Source: JACMLD01 sp039919885
Lineage (GTDB): Bacteria; Bacteroidota; Bacteroidia; Chitinophagales; Chitinophagaceae
NCBI GenBank assembly: GCA_039919885.1
Contig: JBDSEV010000008.1
Location: forward strand, 1 to 64,000
Length of the DNA stretch: 64,000 nt
Direction of reading: 5' to 3'
Both the position numbers and the translations under genes were made by a program. The notes under the pieces were generated by a model. The model was not told the DNA's origin. It made no database searches and was given only the letters and a program-made list of their open reading frames with translations. Positions 9,547 to 19,539 of the stretch are shown one piece after another (the first letter of the stretch is position 1; every line of letters starts with the position of its first letter).

Positions 9547-10827
9547 TTATTCAAAAAATGGAATTCCGGGGGTGGCATATTTTTTCATGGCGTCTTCATT
9601 AATGTCTACACCAATACCGGGTTTTTCAGAGACAGAAATAAAGCTGTTTTTCACCCAGTCGCCATCGTAATGAACAATCTCTTTAAACATTGGATCTGTA
9701 TGAAAATACGATTGCCATTCCAGAATTAAGAAATTAGGAACAGCGGCACATACATGACAGGAAGCCATGCAGCCAAGAAAAGATGCAACCATGTGCGGTG
9801 CAAACGGTGTGTAATACAGATTCGCCAGGTTGGCAATCCGCTGGCCTTCCCCTAAACCGCCTGTCTTCTGCAGATCGGGCATTACAATATCTACTGCGCC
9901 AATCTCAAGCATCCGGCGGAAGCCGTAAGCGAGGTATTGATTTTCCCCTGCGGCAATCGGTGTAGTTGTTGAGTCGGTGATAGATTTATATGCTTCTATA
10001 TTTTCTGCCGGAACAGGCTCTTCAAGCCACAGGAGATTTAATGGCTCCAGCCGTTTTGCTACTGCATGACCGGTTGGTGCGTCGTAGCGGCCATGCATGT
10101 CAACAAGGATGTCAATGTTGGGTCCTACAGCCTCACGGGCGGCCGCAATCTGATCATACATACGTTGCAATTCGGCGGGGCTTGCAGTCCAGTTATAACG
10201 ATCATATTTGTTGGGATCATTTGCCTGGTCAAGATCAAACTTCATTGCGTTAAAACCCATGCTTTTTGCTTTGGTTGCAGCATCTGCAAAATCTTTTGGA
10301 ATGGGCAGGCTGCGCTGGTACAATGCCGTATCGCAATACACCCGGATTTTATCCCTGAACTTTCCGCCAAGCAGCTGGTATACGGGCAGGTGCAGTGCCT
10401 TGCCGGCAAGATCCCACAATGCGGTTTCAATTGCGGATAAAACCGCAACATACATCCCTGCCTGTGCCCCCTGGAAAAAACCGCCTTTGCGGATATCTTC
10501 AAACAGCCGGTTTACCTCCAGCGGGTTTCTGCCTCTTAACCTGGCCCCGAAATTTTTCACGAGGTGATAGGTTCCGCTGATGGCATCCACGCCTTCGCCA
10601 CAACCCCAGATATCCTGGTTCGTATAAATTTTTACGAAGAGACTGCCTTTAACATAACCACACTTTACGTCTGTAATTTTTAAATCTGAAGGGGCGGAAT
10701 ATTTGGGCGTTTTATCAATTGCCTGTTCATAGCCGCCACCAAAAGCACTCAAAGAAGCAAAAGGAGTCAGTGCTGCCGCAAGAGCAGCTTTACTTAAAAA
10801 ATTCCTGCGCGATGCTGAGCTGTTCAT
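9547..10827 (-). CDS. Tat-exported enolase-superfamily sugar-acid dehydratase/racemase
   Basis: A 426-residue mandelate racemase/muconate lactonizing enzyme family member. The N-terminus carries a twin-arginine motif (SRRNFLSKAAL, residues 6-16) and a hydrophobic Ala-rich stretch, so folded export to the periplasm is predicted. Metal ligands are expected at D243 (VDMHGRYD), E269 or E270 (WLEEPVP) and E295 (AAGENQY); H345 (APHMVAS) is the likely general base partner. This layout fits acid-sugar dehydratases (galactonate, mannonate or rhamnonate type), but the substrate is not readable. It lies between the secreted RraA-like gene and KGSADH in one operon. A periplasmic sugar-acid dehydratase is unusual. 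Confidence 0.82.
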   Translation of the reverse strand: MNSSASRRNFLSKAALAAALTPFASLSAFGGGYEQAIDKTPKYSAPSDLKITDVKCGYVKGSLFVKIYTNQDIWGCGEGVDAISGTYHLVKNFGARLRGRNPLEVNRLFEDIRKGGFFQGAQAGMYVAVLSAIETALWDLAGKALHLPVYQLLGGKFRDKIRVYCDTALYQRSLPIPKDFADAATKAKSMGFNAMKFDLDQANDPNKYDRYNWTASPAELQRMYDQIAAAREAVGPNIDILVDMHGRYDAPTGHAVAKRLEPLNLLWLEEPVPAENIEAYKSITDSTTTPIAAGENQYLAYGFRRMLEIGAVDIVMPDLQKTGGLGEGQRIANLANLYYTPFAPHMVASFLGCMASCHVCAAVPNFLILEWQSYFHTDPMFKEIVHYDGDWVKNSFISVSEKPGIGVDINEDAMKKYATPGIPFFE

Positions 10828-10863
10828 ATTGATGACATTATTATATCGTTGTTATAAAATTGT

Positions 10864-11805
10864 TTACCAGGTACGTTGTTTCAAAAATTCCTGTACCTGT
10901 GCGTTTGGTACCGGTAGTTCGTCAATGTGATCATTGAGCCATTTAGAGAAATCACGTTCTATTTCGTCGCTCCATTTTGCATCAATCTGGCCCGCTGTGT
11001 ATTTACTTTCGCGCAACCGCTGATGGCCAAACAGGTCACGCAACCGTACGATCTCCGAAGTGGTTACCACTTTTTCCGCGAGGTGGGGAGGTATAAAAAC
11101 AACTACGCCAAGTTTGCCTAATACAATATCGCCCGGCATTACCGTTACTGTCCTTATGCGGGTGGGCTGGTTAATACCAACAATCATGGTATTGAGATCA
11201 CCCGGAGGATTATGGTAGGACGGATCGTAACTGGTATAGTAAGATGTAAACCCACCAATATCTTTCAAACCTTCTACATCCCTTAAGGCACCGTCGTATA
11301 CAATGCCGTTGCCCGATTTTGCATAAATTGCATTACCCACATTGTCACCAATAGTTGGGCCGTTGCGATGGGCACCAAACTGGTCGGCTACATAAACATC
11401 TCCCATCACCAGCAGGTCTACGGCCCATGTGTTTTGTCCGCGTTTGCCTGTTTTTTTACCTGCAGAATCTATGGCCTTCCATACATCAGGTCTGGCGGGC
11501 ATAAACATTGCTGTAACCGCCCGTCCTACCAGCACACTGTCAGGGTTTATTACTTGCCACCCCTCTGCTACCTGGTACCCATAACCGGCATTTTTCAACA
11601 CTGCCCATGCTTCTTCTACACTTACTGATTTCATTCTTTTCACGATGTTATCCGGCACTTTGGGACGGCCGTCTGCAAAACGTTCGCCTTTCCACTCTGG
11701 CGTTAATGCCAGCAGCTGTTCTTTCGAAATTTGAACAACCTGGCTGTTAGACTGCATGCAAAGCAAGCAAGCGGTGATTATTAATGTGATTTTCAGACGC
11801 AACAT
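10864..11805 (-). CDS. Secreted RraA-family protein (putative aldolase/decarboxylase-like)
   Basis: A 313-residue protein with a Sec signal peptide (about 22 residues, ending SNSQ). The RraA/HMG-aldolase fold occupies residues about 50-260. The Arg-Asp pair that binds the keto-acid and metal in active family members is kept: R175 and D176 in YDGALRDVEGL. An N-terminal extension and a C-terminal helix of about 50 residues are additional. Class II pyruvate aldolases of this family cleave 4-hydroxy-2-oxo acids. It is the first gene of the leftward operon, 36 bases before the Tat-exported dehydratase, so the two may act in sequence in the periplasm. Substrate unknown. Confidence 0.78.
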   Translation of the reverse strand: MLRLKITLIITACLLCMQSNSQVVQISKEQLLALTPEWKGERFADGRPKVPDNIVKRMKSVSVEEAWAVLKNAGYGYQVAEGWQVINPDSVLVGRAVTAMFMPARPDVWKAIDSAGKKTGKRGQNTWAVDLLVMGDVYVADQFGAHRNGPTIGDNVGNAIYAKSGNGIVYDGALRDVEGLKDIGGFTSYYTSYDPSYHNPPGDLNTMIVGINQPTRIRTVTVMPGDIVLGKLGVVVFIPPHLAEKVVTTSEIVRLRDLFGHQRLRESKYTAGQIDAKWSDEIERDFSKWLNDHIDELPVPNAQVQEFLKQRTW

Positions 11806-12897
11806 ACTTGGTTTATTTAGATACTACAATAATAGAAATTTAAAAAAGTGTTACGCAATAACACTGTTCGGGGCACTTGTTGATTGCAATTTATTAAGAA
11901 TAGCCGGATAGAACATTTTAGCGTTGAAGCCGGGGGCCTTTAAAACAGGCGGGCGCGTGTTCGATAGATTAAATAAAGGTTGAAAGGTATTTGTGTCAGC
12001 TGATTTATATACGCTCCTTAGATGGTAAGTGTCTGGCAGATTTTGTTTCATGTGCAAGTCTTGTGATCGTTGTCAATATTCCCAACCCGTTATTATCGCG
12101 TGACTATATAAAGAAAGGAAATTTATACCAATTGTAGTTATAAAATTCACCACAGTTGGTTTTTGGAATTTTTTTACCGGATCGGATTTGGAATAAGTAA
12201 GGTGAAAAACCCACCACAAGTTGTTTTACGATATAATATATGTTCAATCAATACTATAAAATAGGAAAACGCCTGATTTTTGATGGTCCGTTACCGGTAG
12301 AAAGTTTATTTATATACTGCGCTGCGTTTTTTTATTGCAAGCCGTTGCACATCGCAGGAACATTATACCGGCATGCACACAGACGCCGACTTTTTTATTA
12401 TAAACGTATTATGCACACTTATATTTTTCTGTATAAATGTTTGATTTACACTTTATTCGGGTTTTACTGTTTTCTAAAATACAACAGCGTTGTATTTTAG
12501 AAGTTTGTAGCAAGTGTTTTAAATAGTTTAGCGTTTGTTAAATTTTTTCGAGGTTACCAGAACGACTTGCTATTATGAACTTCTGTAAATGTCCCCACCA
12601 GCGACGTGATCAGCTAGCCTGCAATATGGCACTGTTTTCCGGTACAGTCAGTTTCCATCAATTCCGTTCCCACACCTGTGATTCAGCTAATGCGCCAGCG
12701 CAGACGCATGATGTTGCACATTTAATAATGTTTTAGTTCACACAAGGTTGCGCCCCCTATCAATATTTCACGGTCGTAAATAAATTTACATTCAATATCA
12801 TCAAAACCTGGCAATAATTCAGCTTTTTATTCAACAAATTATTATACCGATTTTTTTCGGGCAAGGACCTTCTATTACGTAACCTAACAACTGTCAT
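11806..12897. other. Long divergent intergenic region with regulatory potential
   Basis: About 1.1 kb separates the leftward sugar-acid operon from the rightward SusC/SusD pair. It is AT-rich, especially 12080-12560. I see no convincing gene: the open frames inside are short and their peptides look like nothing known. It must hold promoters for both operons. A pair of similar CACCACA-type repeats is listed separately. No clear Bacteroidota promoter (TTG, 17-19 bases, TAnnTTTG) was found for either direction. Confidence 0.5.
12148..12227. repeat. Pair of CACCACA direct repeats in divergent promoter region
   Basis: CACCACAGTTGGTTTT at 12148-12163 and CACCACAAGTTGTTTT at 12212-12227 are near-identical and in the same orientation, 64 bases (about six helical turns) apart. 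Phased direct repeats are how AraC-type regulators often bind, and an AraC gene lies at 21793 in the same functional module. The link is an inference. Confidence 0.35.
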
Positions 12898-15800
12898 ATG
12901 AACAAAAACGCTTATTTTATTTTTTCTCCGCGGAGATTTCAAATTTATTTTCTTGTCCTGCTGGGCATTTTCGCGTGCCAGGGGTTGTTTGCTCAAACAG
13001 CAACGGTAACTGGTACGGTAAATGACGCCGACAGCAAGCCTGTAAGTGGAGCAACTGTAACCGTAAAAGGTACCAAACGTGCAACGCTAACAAATAATAG
13101 TGGATTGTACACTATCAATGCAAGCGGTACAGACATACTGGTTATTACACATGTCAGTTTTTTGGAACAGCAGGTACCTGTTAGCGGACGTTCAGCCGTG
13201 AATGTTAGTTTAGCCCGTTCTGAGAGCTCTATTGACGTAGTAGTGGTTACCGCTTTGGGTATTAAGCGACAGTCAAGGAAACTGGGCTATTCTGCAACTT
13301 CGGTAAATGCAGATGAACTGGTAAAAAACAGGACAATTAACATGGCCGAATCGCTTGAGGGAAGGGTGGCCGGTCTAAATATTACACCACCCGCTGCGGG
13401 TGCAGGCGCCAGCAATCAGATTCGTTTACGCGGGCAGGTTGGGTTTGCCGGTGCAGACAATTCTCCGCTGCTGGTATTAAATGGAATTCCATTGGACCAG
13501 GGTGCAAGAAATACAGAAGGGGCGGGTCAGCAACGTGATCGCGGTGATGCGTTGGCAAACATCAACCCGGATGACATTGAGAGTATGACTGTGTTGAAGG
13601 GAGCCACTGCCGCTGCGCTTTACGGATCAAGGGCCGCAAGAGGGGCCATCATCATTACTACAAAGTCAGGTCAGAAAAGCCAGGGAATTGGTGTGGACTT
13701 CACCTCGAGTTATACCACTTCGCAGGCATTGAATTTTATGGATGAAATTGTGCAGACAGATTATGGCCAGGGACAATCTGGTGCAAAGTTTACAACTACC
13801 GGACAGATTGAGGCCAATGGCCAGTTTGGCTGGGGCGCAAAACTTGATGGTCAGCCTACCATTAATTTTGATGGGGTGATGCGGCCGTATTCTGCTCATC
13901 CGTATCAACTGTTCGACTTTTTGCAAACCGGAACGAACCTCACTAATACGTTGGGATTATCCGGTGGTGATGCCAACGGAAGTTTCAGGGCCTCAGTTTC
14001 AAGTACAGATGCAAAAGGAATCGTTCCCAATAACAAGTATAAACGCACGATATTTAATACTGGTATCAGTCATAACATCACTAAACGGCTGAAGTTTCAG
14101 TTAAACATCAATTATGCTGATGAAGATTATATCAATCCACCGCAAATTGGTACGCAGGGCGACGGACCAGTAAATTTCTTCAACAGGTTGCCTATATCCA
14201 CACCCATCGAAGCTTACCGCGAGCATGCCGTTAATTCTGTAGGAGCAGAATGGAAAACCAGTGGATTTCTGGGTACAGTGAATAACCCTTACTATCCATT
14301 ACAAAAAGGACAAAGATACAAAGAAGACAGAAGCCGTTTTCTTGGCACTGCTTCATTGCGTTACGAGATCACTAACTGGCTTTACGCACAAGGACGGTTC
14401 AGTTATGACCGCGGCACCAATTGGGCAGAATGGAACCAGTTAAATGGTACAGGTTCCGCAGTGCTTACTAATAATGACAATACGTACAGGGGTAGTTTCA
14501 ATTTAGACCAGACCAATACCACCGATATCAATGCCGAGTTTTTAGTTGGCGCAAACAAAGAGTTTGGAAAATTTTCTGCTGAAGCGACCTTTGGCGGGAA
14601 TACATTAAGGAGCGAGTGGAAGAACATCAATCAGAATGCTACTAATTTTACCGCCCAAAACCTTTACTCGATTCCCAATGGTACTATCAAAAACCTGGGT
14701 AATGGGTTTACGCAAAGCCGTATTAATTCGCTCTATGGAACCGCGGAATTTGGATGGAATAGATTGGTGTATGTAAATGTTACGGGCAGAAACGATTGGT
14801 TTTCTGTTTTAAACCCTGCCAATAACAGTAAGTTTTACCCTTCCGTTTCAGGAAGTTTTGTTTTCTCTGAATTGATCAAGAATCAGACCTTTCTTTCTTA
14901 TGGTAAATTAAGAGCATCGTGGGCCCAGGTGGGCAGCATTGCCGGGGTGGGGCCATATGAAGGCGTGTTAAACTATTCCATTAATCAAAATCAGTTCAAC
15001 GGTCAGACACTTGCCGCTGTTGCTGGTGGAAATGTCTCCGGTGCGCCAAATCCGTTATTGCAGCCGTTTACCGTTACAGAAAAAGAAATAGGGATTGAAT
15101 TAAGGTTATTTAACAACAGGTTACTGTTGGATGTTGCGGCGTTTGATAAAGTGACAACTGATCAAATTCTTGACCTGGTACTTTCCAGTGCGTCAGGATA
15201 CACTTCTTCAAAGCAGAACCAGGCTTCTTTAAAAAACAGCGGATTGGAAACACTGGTTGAGTATAGAGCGATTCAAGGTAAAAATTTTACCTGGAGCACA
15301 TCATGGAACAACGCTTATCTTAAAACCAAAGTGCTCAACGTTGGCACTCCAAGCGGAACCAGGCTCCTGTTATATTTTAATGGAACCGGAAACGAATTTC
15401 TTGGTGAAATACGGTATACAGAAGGACTGGCGATGAATCAGCTCTATACCAGGACGTACAGACGAAATACGAAAGGAGAGATAGTTGTTGGAAACAATGG
15501 CCGGTTGCTGGAATCTACTGGCGGTCCGGTGGGTACCGGATTCATGCCTGTGGGCAGTTCAATTCCAAAGTTTACCGGTGGCTGGAATAACTCGTTTACC
15601 TATAAGAACTGGAATGTAGGCATCCACATTGACTATAAATTCGGGGCTACCGTATTAACTTCAACCCTGTTAAATATGACAAGGCAGGGACATTCTAAAC
15701 TTTCATTAGAAGGGCGTGAAGGAGGATTAATATTTCCTGCAGTCTATGAAAGTACTGGTTTGCCAAACACCACATCCATTTCCGTTGCGGGTAATGGCCT

Positions 15801-16113
15801 GCAAACTTTCTACACAGACTACAGGAACCTGCAGATCGGCGACCCGTTTACATTTAAATCAGATTTTGTTAAACTCAGGAACGTGTCCGTTGCGTATACC
15901 TTTACCAGCCTGATTAAAAAAGTGAATGTGCTGAAGTTTGTGAAAGGCCTCACGCTCTCCGCTTCGGTTCGCAATGCAGCAATACTTTATAAGGATTTAC
16001 CAGGTCTTGACCCCGAAGCGATTCAGTCAACCGGAGATACGAGGGCTGGTTATGAGAATTCTTCATTACCAACTACCCGCAATTACAACCTTACATTAAA
16101 TATCAAATTATAA
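12898..16113 (+). CDS. SusC/RagA-family TonB-dependent outer-membrane transporter
   Basis: A 1071-residue outer-membrane protein. After a signal peptide ending near GLFAQ there is a carboxypeptidase-regulatory-like beta domain (about 34-110; TGTVNDADSKPVSGATV), then the plug (about 125-235, with LEGRVAGLNI and LYGSRAARGAIIITTKSG) and a 22-strand barrel to the C-terminus, which ends in an aromatic/hydrophobic strand (NYNLTLNIKL). SusC proteins import large glycans or other bulky ligands with a SusD lipoprotein lid, whose gene begins 4 bases after this stop. The ligand is not identifiable. The neighbouring BASS transporter and aldonate enzymes suggest an acidic sugar or oligosaccharide. Confidence 0.95.
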   Translation: MNKNAYFIFSPRRFQIYFLVLLGIFACQGLFAQTATVTGTVNDADSKPVSGATVTVKGTKRATLTNNSGLYTINASGTDILVITHVSFLEQQVPVSGRSAVNVSLARSESSIDVVVVTALGIKRQSRKLGYSATSVNADELVKNRTINMAESLEGRVAGLNITPPAAGAGASNQIRLRGQVGFAGADNSPLLVLNGIPLDQGARNTEGAGQQRDRGDALANINPDDIESMTVLKGATAAALYGSRAARGAIIITTKSGQKSQGIGVDFTSSYTTSQALNFMDEIVQTDYGQGQSGAKFTTTGQIEANGQFGWGAKLDGQPTINFDGVMRPYSAHPYQLFDFLQTGTNLTNTLGLSGGDANGSFRASVSSTDAKGIVPNNKYKRTIFNTGISHNITKRLKFQLNINYADEDYINPPQIGTQGDGPVNFFNRLPISTPIEAYREHAVNSVGAEWKTSGFLGTVNNPYYPLQKGQRYKEDRSRFLGTASLRYEITNWLYAQGRFSYDRGTNWAEWNQLNGTGSAVLTNNDNTYRGSFNLDQTNTTDINAEFLVGANKEFGKFSAEATFGGNTLRSEWKNINQNATNFTAQNLYSIPNGTIKNLGNGFTQSRINSLYGTAEFGWNRLVYVNVTGRNDWFSVLNPANNSKFYPSVSGSFVFSELIKNQTFLSYGKLRASWAQVGSIAGVGPYEGVLNYSINQNQFNGQTLAAVAGGNVSGAPNPLLQPFTVTEKEIGIELRLFNNRLLLDVAAFDKVTTDQILDLVLSSASGYTSSKQNQASLKNSGLETLVEYRAIQGKNFTWSTSWNNAYLKTKVLNVGTPSGTRLLLYFNGTGNEFLGEIRYTEGLAMNQLYTRTYRRNTKGEIVVGNNGRLLESTGGPVGTGFMPVGSSIPKFTGGWNNSFTYKNWNVGIHIDYKFGATVLTSTLLNMTRQGHSKLSLEGREGGLIFPAVYESTGLPNTTSISVAGNGLQTFYTDYRNLQIGDPFTFKSDFVKLRNVSVAYTFTSLIKKVNVLKFVKGLTLSASVRNAAILYKDLPGLDPEAIQSTGDTRAGYENSSLPTTRNYNLTLNIKL

Positions 16114-16117
16114 TATT

Positions 16118-17683
16118 ATGATAAAAAGAATTTATCGACTGCTACTTATAGGCATCGTGTTGCTCTGTGGAGGATGCGATAAAGATTTTGTTCAGGTAAA
16201 TACGAATCCGTTTGCAATAACGAGCGTTGATCCGGCGATTTTATTTGCCGGGGCACAGCGGACTCATTTGGGCACCTGGGCAGCAGAGCATACCATCGTT
16301 CAGCACTTCGTTGGTCCTTACAACACAGGTGCAACGCTTGGCTTTAATTTCAATGAAGATATTGATGGGGTTAGTACACCAAAGTGGAATGAGTATCCCA
16401 CTACCATTAAAAACATGGTGCAGGCGCTCACCATTATAGGTGATGATCCTGCGCTTACTAATCTAAAAAATATGATCCGCATCTGGAAAGCGCAGGTGTT
16501 TATGGGATTGGTTGATTCGTATGGAGATGTGCCTTACTCCGAAGCAGGCAAAGCTGTTGCGGCAGGAGTCTTTTATCCCAAGTACGACGATGATGCAGCC
16601 ATTTACGACGACTTATATAAGGAGATCAAGGAATCAATTGCTGCATTAAGTCCATCAGGAAACTACGTTAGCGCAGATCTTTTTTATGGCGCAAAGGCTG
16701 AAGCAGTAACTAAAACAGCGAACGTTGCAGACCAGGTGGCAAAATGGAAAAAGCTTGGTAATTCTTTGTTGTTAAGATTGGGCATGCGTTATTCTAAAGT
16801 GAATGCGGCCAAGGCTGCAACAATAGTTGCGGAAGCATTTGCTGCCGGCGTAATGACTTCCAATGCCGATAATGCTTACGTTAAGAATGATGGTACATTA
16901 TATACGCAGGGAGACAATCTCGCACTGCGCAATTTTTCGCAATACAATTATGCTGCGGAACCATTTGTGAACCAATTGAAGTCAACCAGCGATCCGCGTG
17001 GTAAGTTTATTCTGGCCAATTTCGCGGACCCTGGTAATGTTGCGGCACAGCCCAATCCAGACAATAATTTAGCCAACCAGTATGGCGTTCCCATAGGCGT
17101 AACCGATGCGCAAATTACCGCAACCGGCAGCCCGTACAGGGGTGTCAGGTCGGGAGGGTTGAATTATTCCCAGATAAATGTTTGGACAGTGGCATCCCCT
17201 GCAGCGCCCGAGTACTGGGTAACGTATGCGCAAACATCGTTGTTGCTTGCTGAAGCAGCTAAAAGAGGATGGATTGCCGGAGGTGACGGTGCTGCGAGGA
17301 CATACTATGAAAATGGAATTACTGCAGATATGCTATTTTATGCATACTACCCGGGAACAACGGCTATTACTACCCCGGAAATAACTACGTATATAAACAG
17401 CGCAGCGTTATTGTACAACCCAACGGATGCGCTTAAGTTGATTAACACACAATATTGGATAGTAAATATTAGAAATGGCACAGAAGCATTTGCCAATTTC
17501 CGGAGGTCTGGCTTTCCGGCTTTAAGTCCAAATCTTTTTAATAACAAGCTGAACGGTGGGTTTGTAAGAAGGTTATCTTATCCGGATGCCGAAGCATCTG
17601 CAAATACTACCAATTATATGGCGGCCGTGGCGGCTATTGGTGGCGATAAATTAACAACCCGGGTATTCTGGGACACGCCATAA
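16118..17683 (+). CDS. SusD-like_2 family nutrient-binding outer-membrane lipoprotein
   Basis: A 521-residue lipoprotein with lipobox LLCGGC (Cys20). The body is helical: AAEHTIVQHFVGPY near residue 50, KAQVFMGLVDSYGDVPYSEA (about 128-147) with the DxYGDVPYSEA signature, and a YAQTSLLLAEAAKRGW helix. These match the SusD-like_2 group rather than classic SusD/RagB. It caps the SusC channel encoded 4 bases upstream and binds the ligand at the surface. A terminator-like hairpin starts 41 bases after its stop, so the pair seems to form its own transcription unit. Confidence 0.93.
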   Translation: MIKRIYRLLLIGIVLLCGGCDKDFVQVNTNPFAITSVDPAILFAGAQRTHLGTWAAEHTIVQHFVGPYNTGATLGFNFNEDIDGVSTPKWNEYPTTIKNMVQALTIIGDDPALTNLKNMIRIWKAQVFMGLVDSYGDVPYSEAGKAVAAGVFYPKYDDDAAIYDDLYKEIKESIAALSPSGNYVSADLFYGAKAEAVTKTANVADQVAKWKKLGNSLLLRLGMRYSKVNAAKAATIVAEAFAAGVMTSNADNAYVKNDGTLYTQGDNLALRNFSQYNYAAEPFVNQLKSTSDPRGKFILANFADPGNVAAQPNPDNNLANQYGVPIGVTDAQITATGSPYRGVRSGGLNYSQINVWTVASPAAPEYWVTYAQTSLLLAEAAKRGWIAGGDGAARTYYENGITADMLFYAYYPGTTAITTPEITTYINSAALLYNPTDALKLINTQYWIVNIRNGTEAFANFRRSGFPALSPNLFNNKLNGGFVRRLSYPDAEASANTTNYMAAVAAIGGDKLTTRVFWDTP

Positions 17684-18060
17684 GTATCATTTTTAAAGCA
17701 TTCTGTTAACCATAACCTTGTCCTGAAAAGCCCCCTTCAATAAGGGGCTTTTCCTTTTATGTAAGTCACTGAATCCATGAACAACACGTTACTATTGCCG
17801 CCTGGCCCGTGTGTTAAATCAGGGACAAATATCGTTGGCAGGGATGGGTATCATATACATTCATTCATGCGTGCATTCTATGCGCGATTGACAAGTTAGT
17901 AGCCAGCATTTGAAAATGAGCGGGCGCACCGGGGTGTAGGGTAAATTTATGTTTTCAGGTAACCGGTAGTGTGGTCATTTATTTTTAAATGAGCAGGATA
18001 GTTGTTATTAGATGTACAACTTACGGCGTAATATTTTTTCAGCTAAAGATCAATAAATTA
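17684..18060. other. Intergenic region between SusD and convergent BASS gene
   Basis: A 377-base gap between convergent genes. Apart from the hairpin at 17725-17758 I see no gene or clear structure. The stretch near 17940-18060 is AT-rich and contains no convincing terminator for the leftward BASS gene. Confidence 0.5.
17725..17758 (+). terminator. Intrinsic terminator after SusC/SusD pair
   Basis: GAAAAGCCCC (17725-17734) pairs with GGGGCTTTTC (17744-17753) around a short loop and is followed by CTTTTAT. The GC-rich stem plus T-rich tail is a good rho-independent terminator for the + strand SusC/SusD unit. Confidence 0.85.
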
Positions 18061-19170
18061 CTAAGAGGGGTCGGGAATATTTTCCTGGTCTGGTGATCGG
18101 TCATGCCACCAGCTTGCCAGCGATGAGCCGGTTACATTCATCATTGTTCCAAATATAACGGATGCAAGCCCCACCGTTGCCACTTTGCCCATACCCCTTG
18201 CCAAAGCAGATGCAAGCCCTGCATTCTGCATGCCCACTTCCAGTGCAATGGTCCGGCAATCTTTCTCCGGAAACTTCAGGAGGCGGGACGACCAATAGCC
18301 AAGGAAATAGCCGGCGATATTATGAATGAATGTGGCAATAACGAGTAGTCCGCCAATTTTTAACAGATTGTCGCGTCCCGCCGAAATGATGATTACCAGG
18401 ATCAGTGCGATACTTAACATGGAAAAATAGGGCAGGGCCTTATTCAGCCACTTCATTTTATCGCGGAGGAAATAATGGAACATTAACCCCGCAGCAATAG
18501 GGAGAATTACAATTTTGGTGATATCCCAAACCATTGCTCCGAAATCTATTTTTACATAACTGCCCCCTAAAAGCTGCATCAGCAAAGGTGTTAAGAATGG
18601 CGCAAGCAAGGTAGAAATAGTGGTAACAGAAACGGATAGTACCAGGTTGGCTTTGGCCAGGTAACACATAACGTTAGAAGCAAGCCCGCTTGGACAACAA
18701 CCAATCAGGATGATGCCTGCTGCTATTTCCGGAGGAAAATTAAAAAGATGTGCCAGCGAAAATCCAACAAGGGGCATTATGGTGTAATGGCAAACAATTC
18801 CGACGATTACGCCTTTTGGTTTTACCAGCACTTGCGCAAAATCTTTTAAGTTCAGTTCGGTTCCCATTCCGAACATGGTTACTTGCAGCAGGAAAGGGAT
18901 TAAAACAGCGCTTTCCATGCTGCCGATTTTATTAAAAGACATCGGAAAATACATGGCCAGGCTGGCGGCTGCAAGGATCATTACGCTGTACCAGAATCCT
19001 TTTAATTTTTTGTGGTACCTGAAGGCAATGGCAAGACAAGAAAAGAACAATGCAAGCGACCATCCACCCAACGTATGCAGGTGCAAAAAAGAAACAACTA
19101 TATAAGCCAATAGAAACACACCGGCTGCTGATAAATAATACAAACATGTTCTGTTTAACGACTGTTCCAT
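18061..19170 (-). CDS. Bile acid:sodium symporter (BASS) family transporter
   Basis: A 369-residue inner-membrane protein with about nine to ten hydrophobic segments. Family marks include GTELNLKDFA and GIILIGCCPSGLASNVMCYLAKAN (around residues 150-180; the GxxPxG-S-N crossover of the sodium site), plus ALEVGMQNAGLASALA. BASS carriers move organic anions such as pyruvate, pantoate or 2-keto acids with Na+. Here it sits between the SusC/SusD pair and a pentonate dehydratase, so import of an aldonic acid from periplasm to cytoplasm is a reasonable inference. It could belong to one leftward unit with the dehydratase, but the 369-base gap argues for its own promoter. Confidence 0.88.
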   Translation of the reverse strand: MEQSLNRTCLYYLSAAGVFLLAYIVVSFLHLHTLGGWSLALFFSCLAIAFRYHKKLKGFWYSVMILAAASLAMYFPMSFNKIGSMESAVLIPFLLQVTMFGMGTELNLKDFAQVLVKPKGVIVGIVCHYTIMPLVGFSLAHLFNFPPEIAAGIILIGCCPSGLASNVMCYLAKANLVLSVSVTTISTLLAPFLTPLLMQLLGGSYVKIDFGAMVWDITKIVILPIAAGLMFHYFLRDKMKWLNKALPYFSMLSIALILVIIISAGRDNLLKIGGLLVIATFIHNIAGYFLGYWSSRLLKFPEKDCRTIALEVGMQNAGLASALARGMGKVATVGLASVIFGTMMNVTGSSLASWWHDRSPDQENIPDPS

Positions 19171-19539
19171 AATCAGGCTATTGAGTAATGTTACTTTGGG
19201 AGATCATTTTTTGGGCATGCCGGTAAATATATTTCTTTAAAGAATAGGATGCGTCATTTTCACTGGATATCACATGCACGTATTTTAGAAACGTTATCCG
19301 GAGATGTTATTTCACCAAGACCAAATGCTAATATGAACATTAAGAAATGGTAAAGAGCGCCAATTTATCTCAACGCCTTTTTTTAAATCCAATCCTGTTG
19401 ACTTTTTGAAAATACGTAAAATAATTATCGACGCGCTTTATTTACTAAAGTTTGTACAACGATGTTTAATCAATTTAACAGCCACGTATTGTGGTTGAAG
19501 CTGCGCCGGCAAAGGACAGTGCAGTTCGTGCGCAATTGA
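19171..19539. other. Intergenic region between BASS and IlvD-family genes
   Basis: A 369-base, AT-rich gap between two leftward genes. I see no open frame with recognisable product and no clear terminator. It could carry a promoter for the BASS gene, but no good consensus was found. Confidence 0.45.

Noticed and set aside
11851..12057. Leftward 68-residue open frame
   Set aside because: No family features, no clear signal or motif, and it lies in an AT-rich promoter region. It may be chance.
12240..12500. Rightward 86-residue open frame, Tyr/Phe rich
   Set aside because: Composition mirrors AT-rich noncoding DNA, and no known domain is visible.
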